From contig JAQCLG010000023.1 of assembly GCA_027592745.1 (NCBI GenBank), positions 1 to 33,204 of the forward strand: 33,204 nt of DNA, in the 5' to 3' direction. This DNA comes from Pseudomonadota bacterium. Lineage in GTDB: Bacteria; Pseudomonadota; Alphaproteobacteria; SP197. A model generated the notes under the pieces. It was not told where the DNA came from, did not search any database, and saw nothing but the letters and a program-made list of their open reading frames with translations. The stretch's first letter is position 1, and every line of letters starts with the position of its first letter. This document shows, piece after piece, positions 1 to 6,576 of this stretch. The translations under genes were made by a program, and so were the position numbers.

Positions 1-811
1 CGTAATTGGCCAGCGATCCCTCGACCAGGTTGGGCGCACTCTCGAAGCCGTAGGCCTGGGCGAGCAGCGCGTTGGTCAAGCCGTCCCAGGGGTAGTAGTG
101 GCCGATGAAAATGCCGCTCGTGCCGCTGGCCGCCAGTGCCGTATCATCGGGATAGGTGTACTGCACGAGATGGCGCCGTTCGATGCCCTCGATCTCCATC
201 AGGTCGCTGACGCGCAGGCCCAGCAGGCCGCCGAACTCCTCCAGCCAGCGCCGGGTCAGCGTGTTGTCGCTGCTGGCAGCGGCAGGGCCGCCGTATTCGT
301 TCTGCGGGTTCTCGCCCCACACGATCAGCGGCACGCCAAGCTGCACGGCGATCCTGACCGGCACGGTGAAGATCGTGACGTGCTCGGGCCAGGAAATGTC
401 GCCGACGTGGACCAGCGCCAGCTTGTTGAGCCGGCGGCGGATCACCGGGTTCATCGTCACTTCGATGCTGTCGACGCCCAGCGCCTTGATGTTGTCGAGG
501 TTGCGTCGGCCGATATCGGAGAGCGAATCGGTCATCGCGGTGACGCAGAGGGGGTTGAGCCCGGCCTCAAGCAGGCGCAGTACCTGGTAGGTCGAATCCT
601 TGCCGCCCGACACGGGGACCAGGCAATCGTAGTTGCTGCCGTCGGCGCTGCGGTAGCGCGCGACAATCTCCAGGAACTCCCGCTTGCGTGCCTCCCAGTC
701 GACCTCGGCGCGCGCCGCGAAGGCGGTGCAGGCGCTGCACACGCCGTTCTCGTCGAAGCGCAGGTCCGGCTTGGTGTCGGGGTAGAGGCAGCGGGTGCAG
801 TAGCGGATCAT
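1..811 (-). CDS. pseA: N-acetyl sugar amidotransferase, PseA/WbpG type (3' end cut by window)
   Basis: Only the first 270 codons are present; the C-terminus runs off the left edge. The protein is an ATP-dependent amidotransferase-type enzyme that converts an acetamido sugar to an acetamidino form, as PseA does in pseudaminic acid pathways and WbpG in LPS pathways. Visible: two N-terminal Cys pairs (Cys5/Cys8 in MIRYCTRC and Cys25/Cys28 in VCSAC), likely binding zinc, and a PP-loop ATP site SGGKDS at about residues 68-73. The ATG at 809-811 is preceded by CTGGAG about nine bases upstream. It lies 13 bp after the pseC stop, so it is the last visible gene of pseB-pseC-pseA. Family assignment is firm; the exact sugar is inferred from the neighbours. 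Confidence 0.85.
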   Translation of the reverse strand, partial: MIRYCTRCLYPDTKPDLRFDENGVCSACTAFAARAEVDWEARKREFLEIVARYRSADGSNYDCLVPVSGGKDSTYQVLRLLEAGLNPLCVTAMTDSLSDIGRRNLDNIKALGVDSIEVTMNPVIRRRLNKLALVHVGDISWPEHVTIFTVPVRIAVQLGVPLIVWGENPQNEYGGPAAASSDNTLTRRWLEEFGGLLGLRVSDLMEIEGIERRHLVQYTYPDDTALAASGTSGIFIGHYYPWDGLTNALLAQAYGFESAPNLVEGSLANY

Positions 812-824
812 CGCGGCGCTCCAG

Positions 825-2015
825 TCAGGACAGCAGGTGACGCGCGAGCGCGGCAACGACACGGCGGACGTCGTCGTCGGTCATGGTCGGATAGAAGGGC
901 AACGACAGGCAGCGCGCGTAGTACGCCTCCGCGCCCGGCAGTTCCAGGTCTGGCGCCATGGCGCGGTAGTAGGGTTGGCGATGGACCGGGATGTAGTGCA
1001 CTTGGGTGCCCACCTTCTTGGCCGCCAGCGCGCGCATCAGCGCGCCCCGCGTCGTGCCGGCGGCGGCAAAGTTGATCAGCACGGGATAAAGGTGCCAGCC
1101 GCTCTCGCCCCACGCGACCCTGGGCACCGGGCGCAGCACCGGTGCGAGCGGAGCCAGCAGCACGTCGTAAAGCGCGGCGATGGCGCGACGGCGGGAAAGG
1201 AAGCGGTCGAGCTTGCCGAGCTGGGACTGGCCCAGCGCGCACAGCACATCACTGGCACGGTAGTTGAATCCCGGCGCGGGCAGCTCGTAGTACCAAGGGT
1301 TGGCTCGACCGTCGGCGTCGAACGCCATCTCGACGTTGACAAAGCCTTCGGGCGAGCGCTCCAGGCCATGGTTGCGCTGGCGCCGCAGGGTCGCCGCCAG
1401 GGCCCGGTCGTTGGTCGTAAGCACGCCGCCCTCGCCCATGGCGATCGCCTTGACCGGATGCAGCGAGAACATGGTGAGCGCCGAGAAATGGACGTCGCCG
1501 ACCGGGTGGTTGGCGACCCGTCCGCCCAGCGCGTGGCAGGCGTCCTCGACCAGGGCAAGGCCGTGGCGCGCCGCAACGGCGGCGATGGCCGCCATGTCGC
1601 AGGGCTGGCCATTGAGGTGCACTGGCAGGGCGGCGCGGGGTTGGGCGTCTCCGGCGCGTGCCAGAGCGGCCTCAAGATGGTCGGGGCCCATGAGCCCGGT
1701 ATCGGGATCGACATCGGCGAAGATCACCTGCGCGCCGACGTAGCGTGCCGCGTTGGCGGTCGCTACGAAGGTCACGGAGGGCACCACCGCAGTATCGCTC
1801 GGACCGAGGCCCAGCGCCAGCATGGCAAGGTGGAGCGCGGCCGTGCCGCTGGAGCAGACGACCGCCTGATCCGCCCCGGTTGCGGCCATGAAGGCCGCCT
1901 CGAAGGCTGCCACGCGCGGCCCGGTGGTCAGCATGTCGCTGGTCAACGCCGCAGTCACGGCGGCGATGTCATCTTCCTCGATGGTCTGGCGTCCGTAGGG
2001 CAGGAAGCCGTTCAT
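825..2015 (-). CDS. pseC: UDP-4-amino-4,6-dideoxy-N-acetyl-beta-L-altrosamine transaminase (DegT/DnrJ/EryC1/StrS family)
   Basis: This 396-residue PLP-dependent sugar aminotransferase is full length for the family. It would act second in CMP-pseudaminic acid synthesis, aminating C4 of the keto sugar made by PseB, in the cytoplasm. The N-terminus (FLPYGRQTIEEDDI, then TSDMLTTGP) is typical of PseC. CSSGTAALHLAM near residues 54-65 forms the cofactor phosphate pocket, EDACHALGG near 157-165 is conserved, and Lys189 in SLHPVKAIAMGEGG is the expected Schiff-base lysine. It starts 4 bp after the pseB stop and ends 13 bp before pseA, so the three genes are almost certainly one transcript. The product feeds surface glycans or flagellin glycosylation; which one cannot be told here. 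Confidence 0.93.
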   Translation of the reverse strand: MNGFLPYGRQTIEEDDIAAVTAALTSDMLTTGPRVAAFEAAFMAATGADQAVVCSSGTAALHLAMLALGLGPSDTAVVPSVTFVATANAARYVGAQVIFADVDPDTGLMGPDHLEAALARAGDAQPRAALPVHLNGQPCDMAAIAAVAARHGLALVEDACHALGGRVANHPVGDVHFSALTMFSLHPVKAIAMGEGGVLTTNDRALAATLRRQRNHGLERSPEGFVNVEMAFDADGRANPWYYELPAPGFNYRASDVLCALGQSQLGKLDRFLSRRRAIAALYDVLLAPLAPVLRPVPRVAWGESGWHLYPVLINFAAAGTTRGALMRALAAKKVGTQVHYIPVHRQPYYRAMAPDLELPGAEAYYARCLSLPFYPTMTDDDVRRVVAALARHLLS

Positions 2016-2019
2016 GGTC

Positions 2020-3018
2020 TCAGCCGATTGCCTCGATCAGGCGCGCGAGCTGGTTGCGACCGAGAAGTTCGGGGTTGTTGTTGCTCGCGTAGACAAACTG
2101 GTCGGGTACTGAGACTTCGCTCTGGCCGGGCTTGCGCTTCCACCAGCCGAAGGCGGGTTCGATGACGTAGCGGTCGTCCATTTCCAGGGTCGTGCGCGCG
2201 TCGTCCTCGGTGATCATCAGTTCGTGGAGCTTCTCGCCCGGGCGGATGCCGACATTGCGGATCGCCGCCTGTGGCGCCATGGCGCAGGCAAGATCGACCA
2301 CGGTGGAAGACGGGATCTTCGGCACGAATATCTCTCCGCCCCGCATCATCTGGAGAGAGGAGAGAACAAAATTCACCCCCTGATCCAGCGTGATCCAGAA
2401 ACGCGTCATGCGCTCGTCGGTGATGGGCAGCTCTTTCGCCCCTTCATCGAGCAGGCGGCGGAACAGTGGCACGACGCTGCCGCGCGAACCCAGCACATTG
2501 CCGTAACGCACCACGGCGAAGCGGGTTGCCACGGACCCCGCCATGTTGTTGCCGGCCACGAACAGTTTGTCGGAGGCGAGCTTGGAGGCGCCGTAGAGGT
2601 TGATCGGATTGGCCGCCTTGTCGGTCGAGAGCGCGACGACCCGGCGCACGCCGGCACGGATCGCGGCCTGCACCACGTTCTCGGCACCCAGGACGTTGGT
2701 GTGGATGCACTCGAAGGGATTGTATTCGGCCGCGGTGATCTGCTTGAGCGCGGCGGCATGGATCACGGTATCGATGCCGCGCATGGCGGTTTCCATGCGG
2801 TTGACGTCGCGCACGTCGCCGAGGAAGAAGCGCATGCAATCCTGCCCGCCGATCAACGGGTCCTGCTGCATCTCGTACTGCTTCAGCTCGTCGCGCGAAA
2901 AGACCACCAGGCGGGCCGGTTTCCAGCGCGCCAGTACGGATTTCACGAAGGCGCGGCCGAAGCTGCCGGTACCGCCCGTGACCAGGATCGAAGCGCCGTC
3001 GAGGTCGGGAAGCGGCAT
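2020..3018 (-). CDS. pseB: UDP-N-acetylglucosamine 4,6-dehydratase (inverting)
   Basis: First enzyme of the pseudaminic acid pathway: it removes water from UDP-GlcNAc and inverts C5. It is an extended SDR with TGGTGSFG near the N-terminus (NADP binding), SRDELKQYEMQ typical of PseB/FlaA1, STDKAANPINLYGASK carrying the Tyr-xxx-Lys pair, and RMTRFWITLDQGV and GGEIFVPKIPS further on. The ATG at 3016-3018 gives 332 residues. The frame stays open to a TTG at 3043-3045, which would add nine residues; neither has a clear ribosome binding site, and ATG is preferred because TGGTG then falls at the usual distance. It is the first gene of pseB-pseC-pseA; its promoter must lie in the divergent region up to 3333. 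Confidence 0.92.
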   Translation of the reverse strand: MPLPDLDGASILVTGGTGSFGRAFVKSVLARWKPARLVVFSRDELKQYEMQQDPLIGGQDCMRFFLGDVRDVNRMETAMRGIDTVIHAAALKQITAAEYNPFECIHTNVLGAENVVQAAIRAGVRRVVALSTDKAANPINLYGASKLASDKLFVAGNNMAGSVATRFAVVRYGNVLGSRGSVVPLFRRLLDEGAKELPITDERMTRFWITLDQGVNFVLSSLQMMRGGEIFVPKIPSSTVVDLACAMAPQAAIRNVGIRPGEKLHELMITEDDARTTLEMDDRYVIEPAFGWWKRKPGQSEVSVPDQFVYASNNNPELLGRNQLARLIEAIG

Positions 3019-3333
3019 GTCGAAGCGCCGGAGGTGCAGGGTCAAGGTGATGTCCGTATGGCTGTGGGAAGGCGGCGGGCAGGATGGGGTCGTTCCACAA
3101 CCTGTCCATGCTACCGCAGGCCGGGTGAACCTTTGTCACCAGCCTGGAAGCCGCTGCCATCGTGGCCTCTTGCGGCTTCGAGGGCAATGTTCATCACATG
3201 AACGCAAGGGTCAAGTTCATTCTGTGAACGTTGAAATCACAGCGATTCTGCGGCAGCACGGAGACCACCGCTGATTGGTGGCGCTGCCCTCCGCGCCGGG
3301 CTACGAGATGGCTCCCTCCGAGAAAGAAGGCCC
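3019..3333. other. Divergent intergenic region between pseB and the DODA gene
   Basis: About 315 bp separate the divergent starts of pseB and the dioxygenase gene, so both promoters must lie here. Apart from the twin palindromes at 3189-3229 there is an imperfect dyad GGTGA-N7-TCACC at 3124-3140. TTGAAA at 3231-3236 could be a -35 for the rightward gene, but no good -10 follows at normal spacing. No convincing small gene was seen: the open frames here lack motifs and ribosome binding sites. Confidence 0.6.
3189..3229. promoter_or_regulatory. Two tandem 15-bp palindromes GTTCA-N5-TGAAC, candidate operator
   Basis: Two dyads share the same five-base arms: GTTCATCACATGAAC at 3189-3203 and GTTCATTCTGTGAAC at 3215-3229. 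Their centres are 26 bp apart. They begin about 145 bp upstream of the DODA gene and about 170 bp upstream of pseB. Paired identical dyads between divergent genes are typical of a dimeric repressor or activator binding twice. No regulator gene is adjacent, so the protein and the regulated gene are unknown. Confidence 0.6.
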
Positions 3334-4134
3334 ATGCAGCCGGCCAGCCTGTTCCTTGGCCACGGTTCCCCGATGACGTTGTTCGAACCGTCGCCGACGC
3401 GGGCCTTCCTGACCACGCTTGCCGGCCGGTTTGCACGGCCCGATGCCATCCTGGTGGTCTCGGCCCATTGGCAGGCCGCCCGTCCCAGCCTCACCGCGGC
3501 GGCCTTTCCGGCCACGATCCACGACTTCGAGGGTTTCCCCGCGGAACTCTACCGCGCGACCTATCCCGCGCCGGGCAGCCCCGCCCTGGCGCGCCGTGTA
3601 GCGGACCTGCTCGCCCGGCAGGGCCTGGCCGCCGATCTCGACCACGCCCGCGGGCTCGACCACGGCGCCTGGATCCCGCTTGGCCTAGCCTGGCCAGCTG
3701 CCAAGGTCCCCGTCGTGCAGCTTTCCCTGCTGGCCGGCAAAAACGCTTCCGCCCACATGGCGCTGGGCCGCGCCCTGCGGCCGCTGGCGCGCGAAAACGT
3801 TCTGGTCGTGGGCAGCGGCAATCTCACCCACAACCTGGGCGAGGCGATCGCATGGATGCGCTCGGGCGGCCGCGGCGATGCGGCCTGGGCCAGCGAATTT
3901 GCCGGAGCGATGGGACAAGCCGTGCTGGGCGGCGACGACAAGGCCCTGGCCGAGTGGGAAACCGCGATGCCCCACGCCCGCCGCGCCCATCCCACCAGCG
4001 AACATCTCCTGCCGCTCCACGTCGTCCATGGCGCGGGCGGCGGCGCGGCGCGGCTCCTGTTCGACGCCATGGAGATGGGCAGCCTGTCGATGGCGGCCTA
4101 TGCCTTCGACCCGGTCGACGCCGCGGCGGTTTGA
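3334..4134 (+). CDS. DODA-type class III extradiol ring-cleavage dioxygenase (LigB/YgiD-like)
   Basis: A 266-residue metal-dependent dioxygenase of the DODA/LigB superfamily, cytoplasmic. Members open catechol-type rings, for example 4,5-DOPA, using Fe(II) or a zinc-like site. Expected metal ligands and acid/base histidines are visible: His10 in LGHGSP, His45 in VSAHW, His110 in LDHGAWIPL and His224 in SEHLLPLH; His63 (IHDFEGFP) and His166 (NLTHNLGE) are also conserved. The ATG is preceded by GAAGG at good spacing. Length is normal for the family. It is followed 47 bp later by a Rieske oxygenase on the same strand, suggesting one operon. The substrate cannot be deduced; many family members are uncharacterised. 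Confidence 0.87.
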   Translation: MQPASLFLGHGSPMTLFEPSPTRAFLTTLAGRFARPDAILVVSAHWQAARPSLTAAAFPATIHDFEGFPAELYRATYPAPGSPALARRVADLLARQGLAADLDHARGLDHGAWIPLGLAWPAAKVPVVQLSLLAGKNASAHMALGRALRPLARENVLVVGSGNLTHNLGEAIAWMRSGGRGDAAWASEFAGAMGQAVLGGDDKALAEWETAMPHARRAHPTSEHLLPLHVVHGAGGGAARLLFDAMEMGSLSMAAYAFDPVDAAAV

Positions 4135-4181
4135 CAGGGGCCTTGCCGGCTTCCATCTTTTGCGCGGCACGGGGATGGACC

Positions 4182-5384
4182 ATGGCACAGGAACCGCTTT
4201 CGCAACGCACGCATACGACCCTGGAGGCGATGGCTGCCGTGGCCAGCGACGGCAATGCCGCCTGGCTTACCCTGCCGCCCGACGCCTACTGCAATCCCGA
4301 AATCTTTGCCCTGGAGAAGGAAAGGATCTTCCGTTCCGGATGGATCGCCCTGGGGCGGGCCGACGAGGTCGCCCAGACGGGCGCCTATGTCGCGCGCGAT
4401 GTGCTCGGTGTGCCGCTGGCCATGGTGCGCGGCCATGACGGCATGCTGCGCGTTTTCACCAACATGTGCCGCCACCGCTGGATGCGCCTGCTGGAGGGCA
4501 GCGGACGCAAGGCGGTGATGACCTGTCCCTACCATGCCTGGGCCTACGGCATGGACGGTCGCCTGCGTTCGGCCCCGGACATGGATCGCCATCCCTGCCT
4601 CGACAAGGCGGAGATCCGGCTCGAGGAGGTCGCCCACGAGGTCTGGCAGGGTTTCGTCTATGTCAACCTGGACGGCAAGGCGGCACCCCTGGCGCCGCGC
4701 CTTGCCGATCTCGATCCCCGTCTGGCCGCCTACGGCCTCAAGGATTGGGTGACCGCAGCGACGATCGAGTGCGGAGAGATTCCCTGGGACTGGAAGGTCA
4801 TGCAGGACAACGGGGAGTGTTACCACCACGCGGGGCTGCACCCGGAAACCTTCCAGGAGACCTTCCCCGGCGAGGAAGCGGGCGCGCAGATCGGGCGCGA
4901 CTGGACCCTGTTGTGGACCCCGGCCCGCGAGGCCCTGCTGCAGGACGGCCCCGACGGCAAGGTCATGCCCGGCCTTTTCTTCCCGCCGCTGGCCGGGCTC
5001 GACGGTTTCCAGCGGCGCAACTTCCTGCTGGTCTACGTGCTGCCGAACTTCTTCATCTACCTGCAGCCCGATTGCGGCCTGCTGATCCGGGTCGTGCCCC
5101 TGGCAGCGGGGCGTTGCGCCATGGCCGCCGATGTCCTGGTGCCGGCGGCAACCCGGAACCTGCCCGACTACGCGGAGCGGCTGGCGCGCCTCGTTGCCTT
5201 CTTCGAGCGTTTCAACGAGGAGGACACGCCGGTCAATACGGCGATCCAGCAGGCCCTGGAGAGCGGATACGCCCACCGCGCCCCGCTGTCCCATCTGGAG
5301 GCGCACAACCGCCATGTCGCATGGTGGGTTGCACAGGCACTGACGCGGGACGATGCCGGCCAGGGGGCACTGGCAGCCGAGTAG
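4182..5384 (+). CDS. Rieske non-haem iron oxygenase, alpha subunit (GbcA/CntA-like features)
   Basis: A 400-residue Rieske oxygenase catalytic subunit. The Rieske [2Fe-2S] ligands are Cys96 and His98 (CRHR) and Cys115 and His118 (CPYHAW). The mononuclear iron site is DNGECYHHAGLH, with His215 and His220, and probably Asp348 in NEEDTPVNTAIQ. The residue bridging the two centres is Glu212 rather than the usual Asp. Glu at this position is known in carnitine and other quaternary-amine oxygenases, so demethylation or C-N cleavage is as likely as ring hydroxylation. The ATG at 4182 was chosen because the Rieske fold then begins at the normal distance; the frame is open far upstream but overlaps the DODA gene. 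No reductase gene is nearby, so electrons must come from a partner elsewhere. Confidence 0.88.
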   Translation: MAQEPLSQRTHTTLEAMAAVASDGNAAWLTLPPDAYCNPEIFALEKERIFRSGWIALGRADEVAQTGAYVARDVLGVPLAMVRGHDGMLRVFTNMCRHRWMRLLEGSGRKAVMTCPYHAWAYGMDGRLRSAPDMDRHPCLDKAEIRLEEVAHEVWQGFVYVNLDGKAAPLAPRLADLDPRLAAYGLKDWVTAATIECGEIPWDWKVMQDNGECYHHAGLHPETFQETFPGEEAGAQIGRDWTLLWTPAREALLQDGPDGKVMPGLFFPPLAGLDGFQRRNFLLVYVLPNFFIYLQPDCGLLIRVVPLAAGRCAMAADVLVPAATRNLPDYAERLARLVAFFERFNEEDTPVNTAIQQALESGYAHRAPLSHLEAHNRHVAWWVAQALTRDDAGQGALAAE

Positions 5385-5404
5385 ATGTGAAGCCGCTCCA
5401 GGCC

Positions 5405-5581
5405 TCAGCCTGTTTCGTCGGACTCCACTGCGTCGTCACGCTGGACGGCGGGCAGGGTGAAGCGCCCGGCCTCGAGATGGGCCAGGGCCCAGCGCACCAC
5501 GGCGGCTTCGGCCGAACCGCATGGCCGTTCGGGATGCTCGTCGCTGGCACGGTCCTGGGGGGCAGTGGTCGTTCCGGTCAT
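5405..5581 (-). CDS. Small unrecognised protein, 58 residues, downstream of soxG
   Basis: A short open frame with an excellent ribosome binding site: AGGAG lies about eight bases before the ATG at 5579-5581. The product begins MTGTTTAPQDRASDEHP and contains one likely amphipathic helix, AAVVRWALAHLEAGRF, then an acidic tail ending in ESDETG. There is no signal peptide or membrane segment. It starts 104 bp after the soxG stop on the same strand, so it could be the last gene of the sox operon, and it ends 20 bp from the convergent Rieske gene. I do not recognise the family. The ribosome binding site and operon position support it; the short length leaves real doubt. Confidence 0.55.
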   Translation of the reverse strand: MTGTTTAPQDRASDEHPERPCGSAEAAVVRWALAHLEAGRFTLPAVQRDDAVESDETG

Positions 5582-5685
5582 CGTCTGGCTCCTGCAACCG
5601 GCCGGCGCATGCGGCGCAGGCAGGCATCTGGAACCCCAACGTCCGGCACGTTCGCCGGGTTGCCGAAGCCGGAAGATTCCCCCTC

Positions 5686-6390
5686 TCAGGCCGAAAGAGC
5701 GCGCAGGGCCTCCAGGCCGACCGGGCGACCGCCGAACTCGGCCATGGCGTCGGTGAGGCATTCCCACATGTACACGGCCGAGGCCGAGTCCAGGACCATG
5801 TCCAGGGCATAGGACGTGCCGCGGTCGTTGCGGATCAGGATGGCGTTCATGCGTGCCACGCTGGTCTGGGTAATCTGGTGGTTCTCGAAGCGGTGGGAGC
5901 GCAGGTCGATGCCGCACATCTTGGCCATCATTTCAGGTGTGCGAGCACCGGTGATGGCAAAACGCGTGTTGGTGTCCGAACGGGGCACCGGGAAACAGAC
6001 CGCACCGTCCATGGTCCAGGCGCCGGCCAGACGGTCGATGGTGGTGCTGCCGGCATCGTCGCCCGAGAGCAGGACCAGTTCACCGTTCGACAGGCGCAGG
6101 GCCAGCGTGCCGTCGGCCTGGGCTCGGGCGCGGTTGGGCTCGGGCAGGTCGATACCCTGGCCCGTGGCCCAGCCCGCCATGTCCCAGCCCTTGTAGCCGG
6201 CGCGCGGCAGGGCGGCGAGATCGGCGATGGCCAGTTCGCGGGCCGCAGCCGTCTCGGCCGCCGCATCGCCGTAGTTCATGGGTGCGGCAAAGCCGTTGAC
6301 CTCGCCCCAGCGCGCGCCCAGCTGCGTCGTCACACGGTAAAGGTTCGAGCGGCGGGTGAGGTCCGTGGGCTTCATTGCGGCGTCAGCCAT
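5686..6390 (-). CDS. soxG: Sarcosine oxidase gamma subunit family protein
   Basis: Gamma subunit of a heterotetrameric sarcosine oxidase-type complex, a fold related to the tetrahydrofolate-binding GcvT/YgfZ proteins but thought to be structural. The chosen ATG (6388-6390) gives 234 residues. Supporting segments are LYRVTTQLGARWGEVNGFAAP near the start, GTLALRLSNGELVLLSGD in the middle, and TQTSVARMNAILIRND followed by SYALDMVLDSASAVYMWECLTDAM at the C-terminus. Alternative starts at 6402 and 6375 are possible; the frame extends to 6426 but the last bases then fall inside the repeat at 6421-6551. It follows soxA after 150-190 bp, unlike the tightly packed soxBDA genes, because that repeat lies between. 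Confidence 0.85.
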   Translation of the reverse strand: MADAAMKPTDLTRRSNLYRVTTQLGARWGEVNGFAAPMNYGDAAAETAAARELAIADLAALPRAGYKGWDMAGWATGQGIDLPEPNRARAQADGTLALRLSNGELVLLSGDDAGSTTIDRLAGAWTMDGAVCFPVPRSDTNTRFAITGARTPEMMAKMCGIDLRSHRFENHQITQTSVARMNAILIRNDRGTSYALDMVLDSASAVYMWECLTDAMAEFGGRPVGLEALRALSA

Positions 6391-6420
6391 GGCGGTGTCC
6401 ATTCGCAGCGCAAAATTGGA

Positions 6421-6551
6421 TGTCATCCCGGCCGAAGCGGAGCGGAGAGCCGGAACCCATGCCGGAACGCATCATGTCGCGCCGGCATCGGTGGCGAGGT
6501 TCCGGCCTGGGTCCCGGATCTGCAGCGCTGCGCGCCTTGTCCGGGATGACA
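6421..6551. repeat. 131-bp palindromic interspersed repeat between soxA and soxG
   Basis: The element is bounded by perfect 11-bp terminal inverted repeats, TGTCATCCCGG at 6421-6431 and CCGGGATGACA at 6541-6551. Inside are further complementary blocks (GGAACCCA near the left, TGGGTCCC near the right), so the transcript could fold into a long stem. It encodes nothing. This resembles the short TGTCAT...ATGACA palindromes scattered through many alphaproteobacterial genomes and looks like a non-autonomous miniature element or REP-like repeat. It may affect soxG expression through mRNA folding or processing. Confidence 0.8.
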
Positions 6552-6576
6552 GAGAAGGGGATTGACATGCCCAGAC

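Noticed and set aside
98-1075. Long plus-strand open frames opposite pseA, pseC and pseB
   Set aside because: They carry no recognisable motifs; the minus strand encodes clear pathway enzymes. Long antisense frames are expected in GC-rich DNA.
3124-3140. GGTGA-N7-TCACC dyad as a third operator
   Set aside because: Arms differ from the twin GTTCA dyads and the spacing is different; a five-base dyad is expected by chance.
5582-5685. Possible riboswitch-like folding in the 104-bp gap after soxG
   Set aside because: GGAGAG- and CGAAG-like bits recall glycine riboswitch fragments, but order and spacing do not fit; only a small CCGGC/GCCGG stem is supported.
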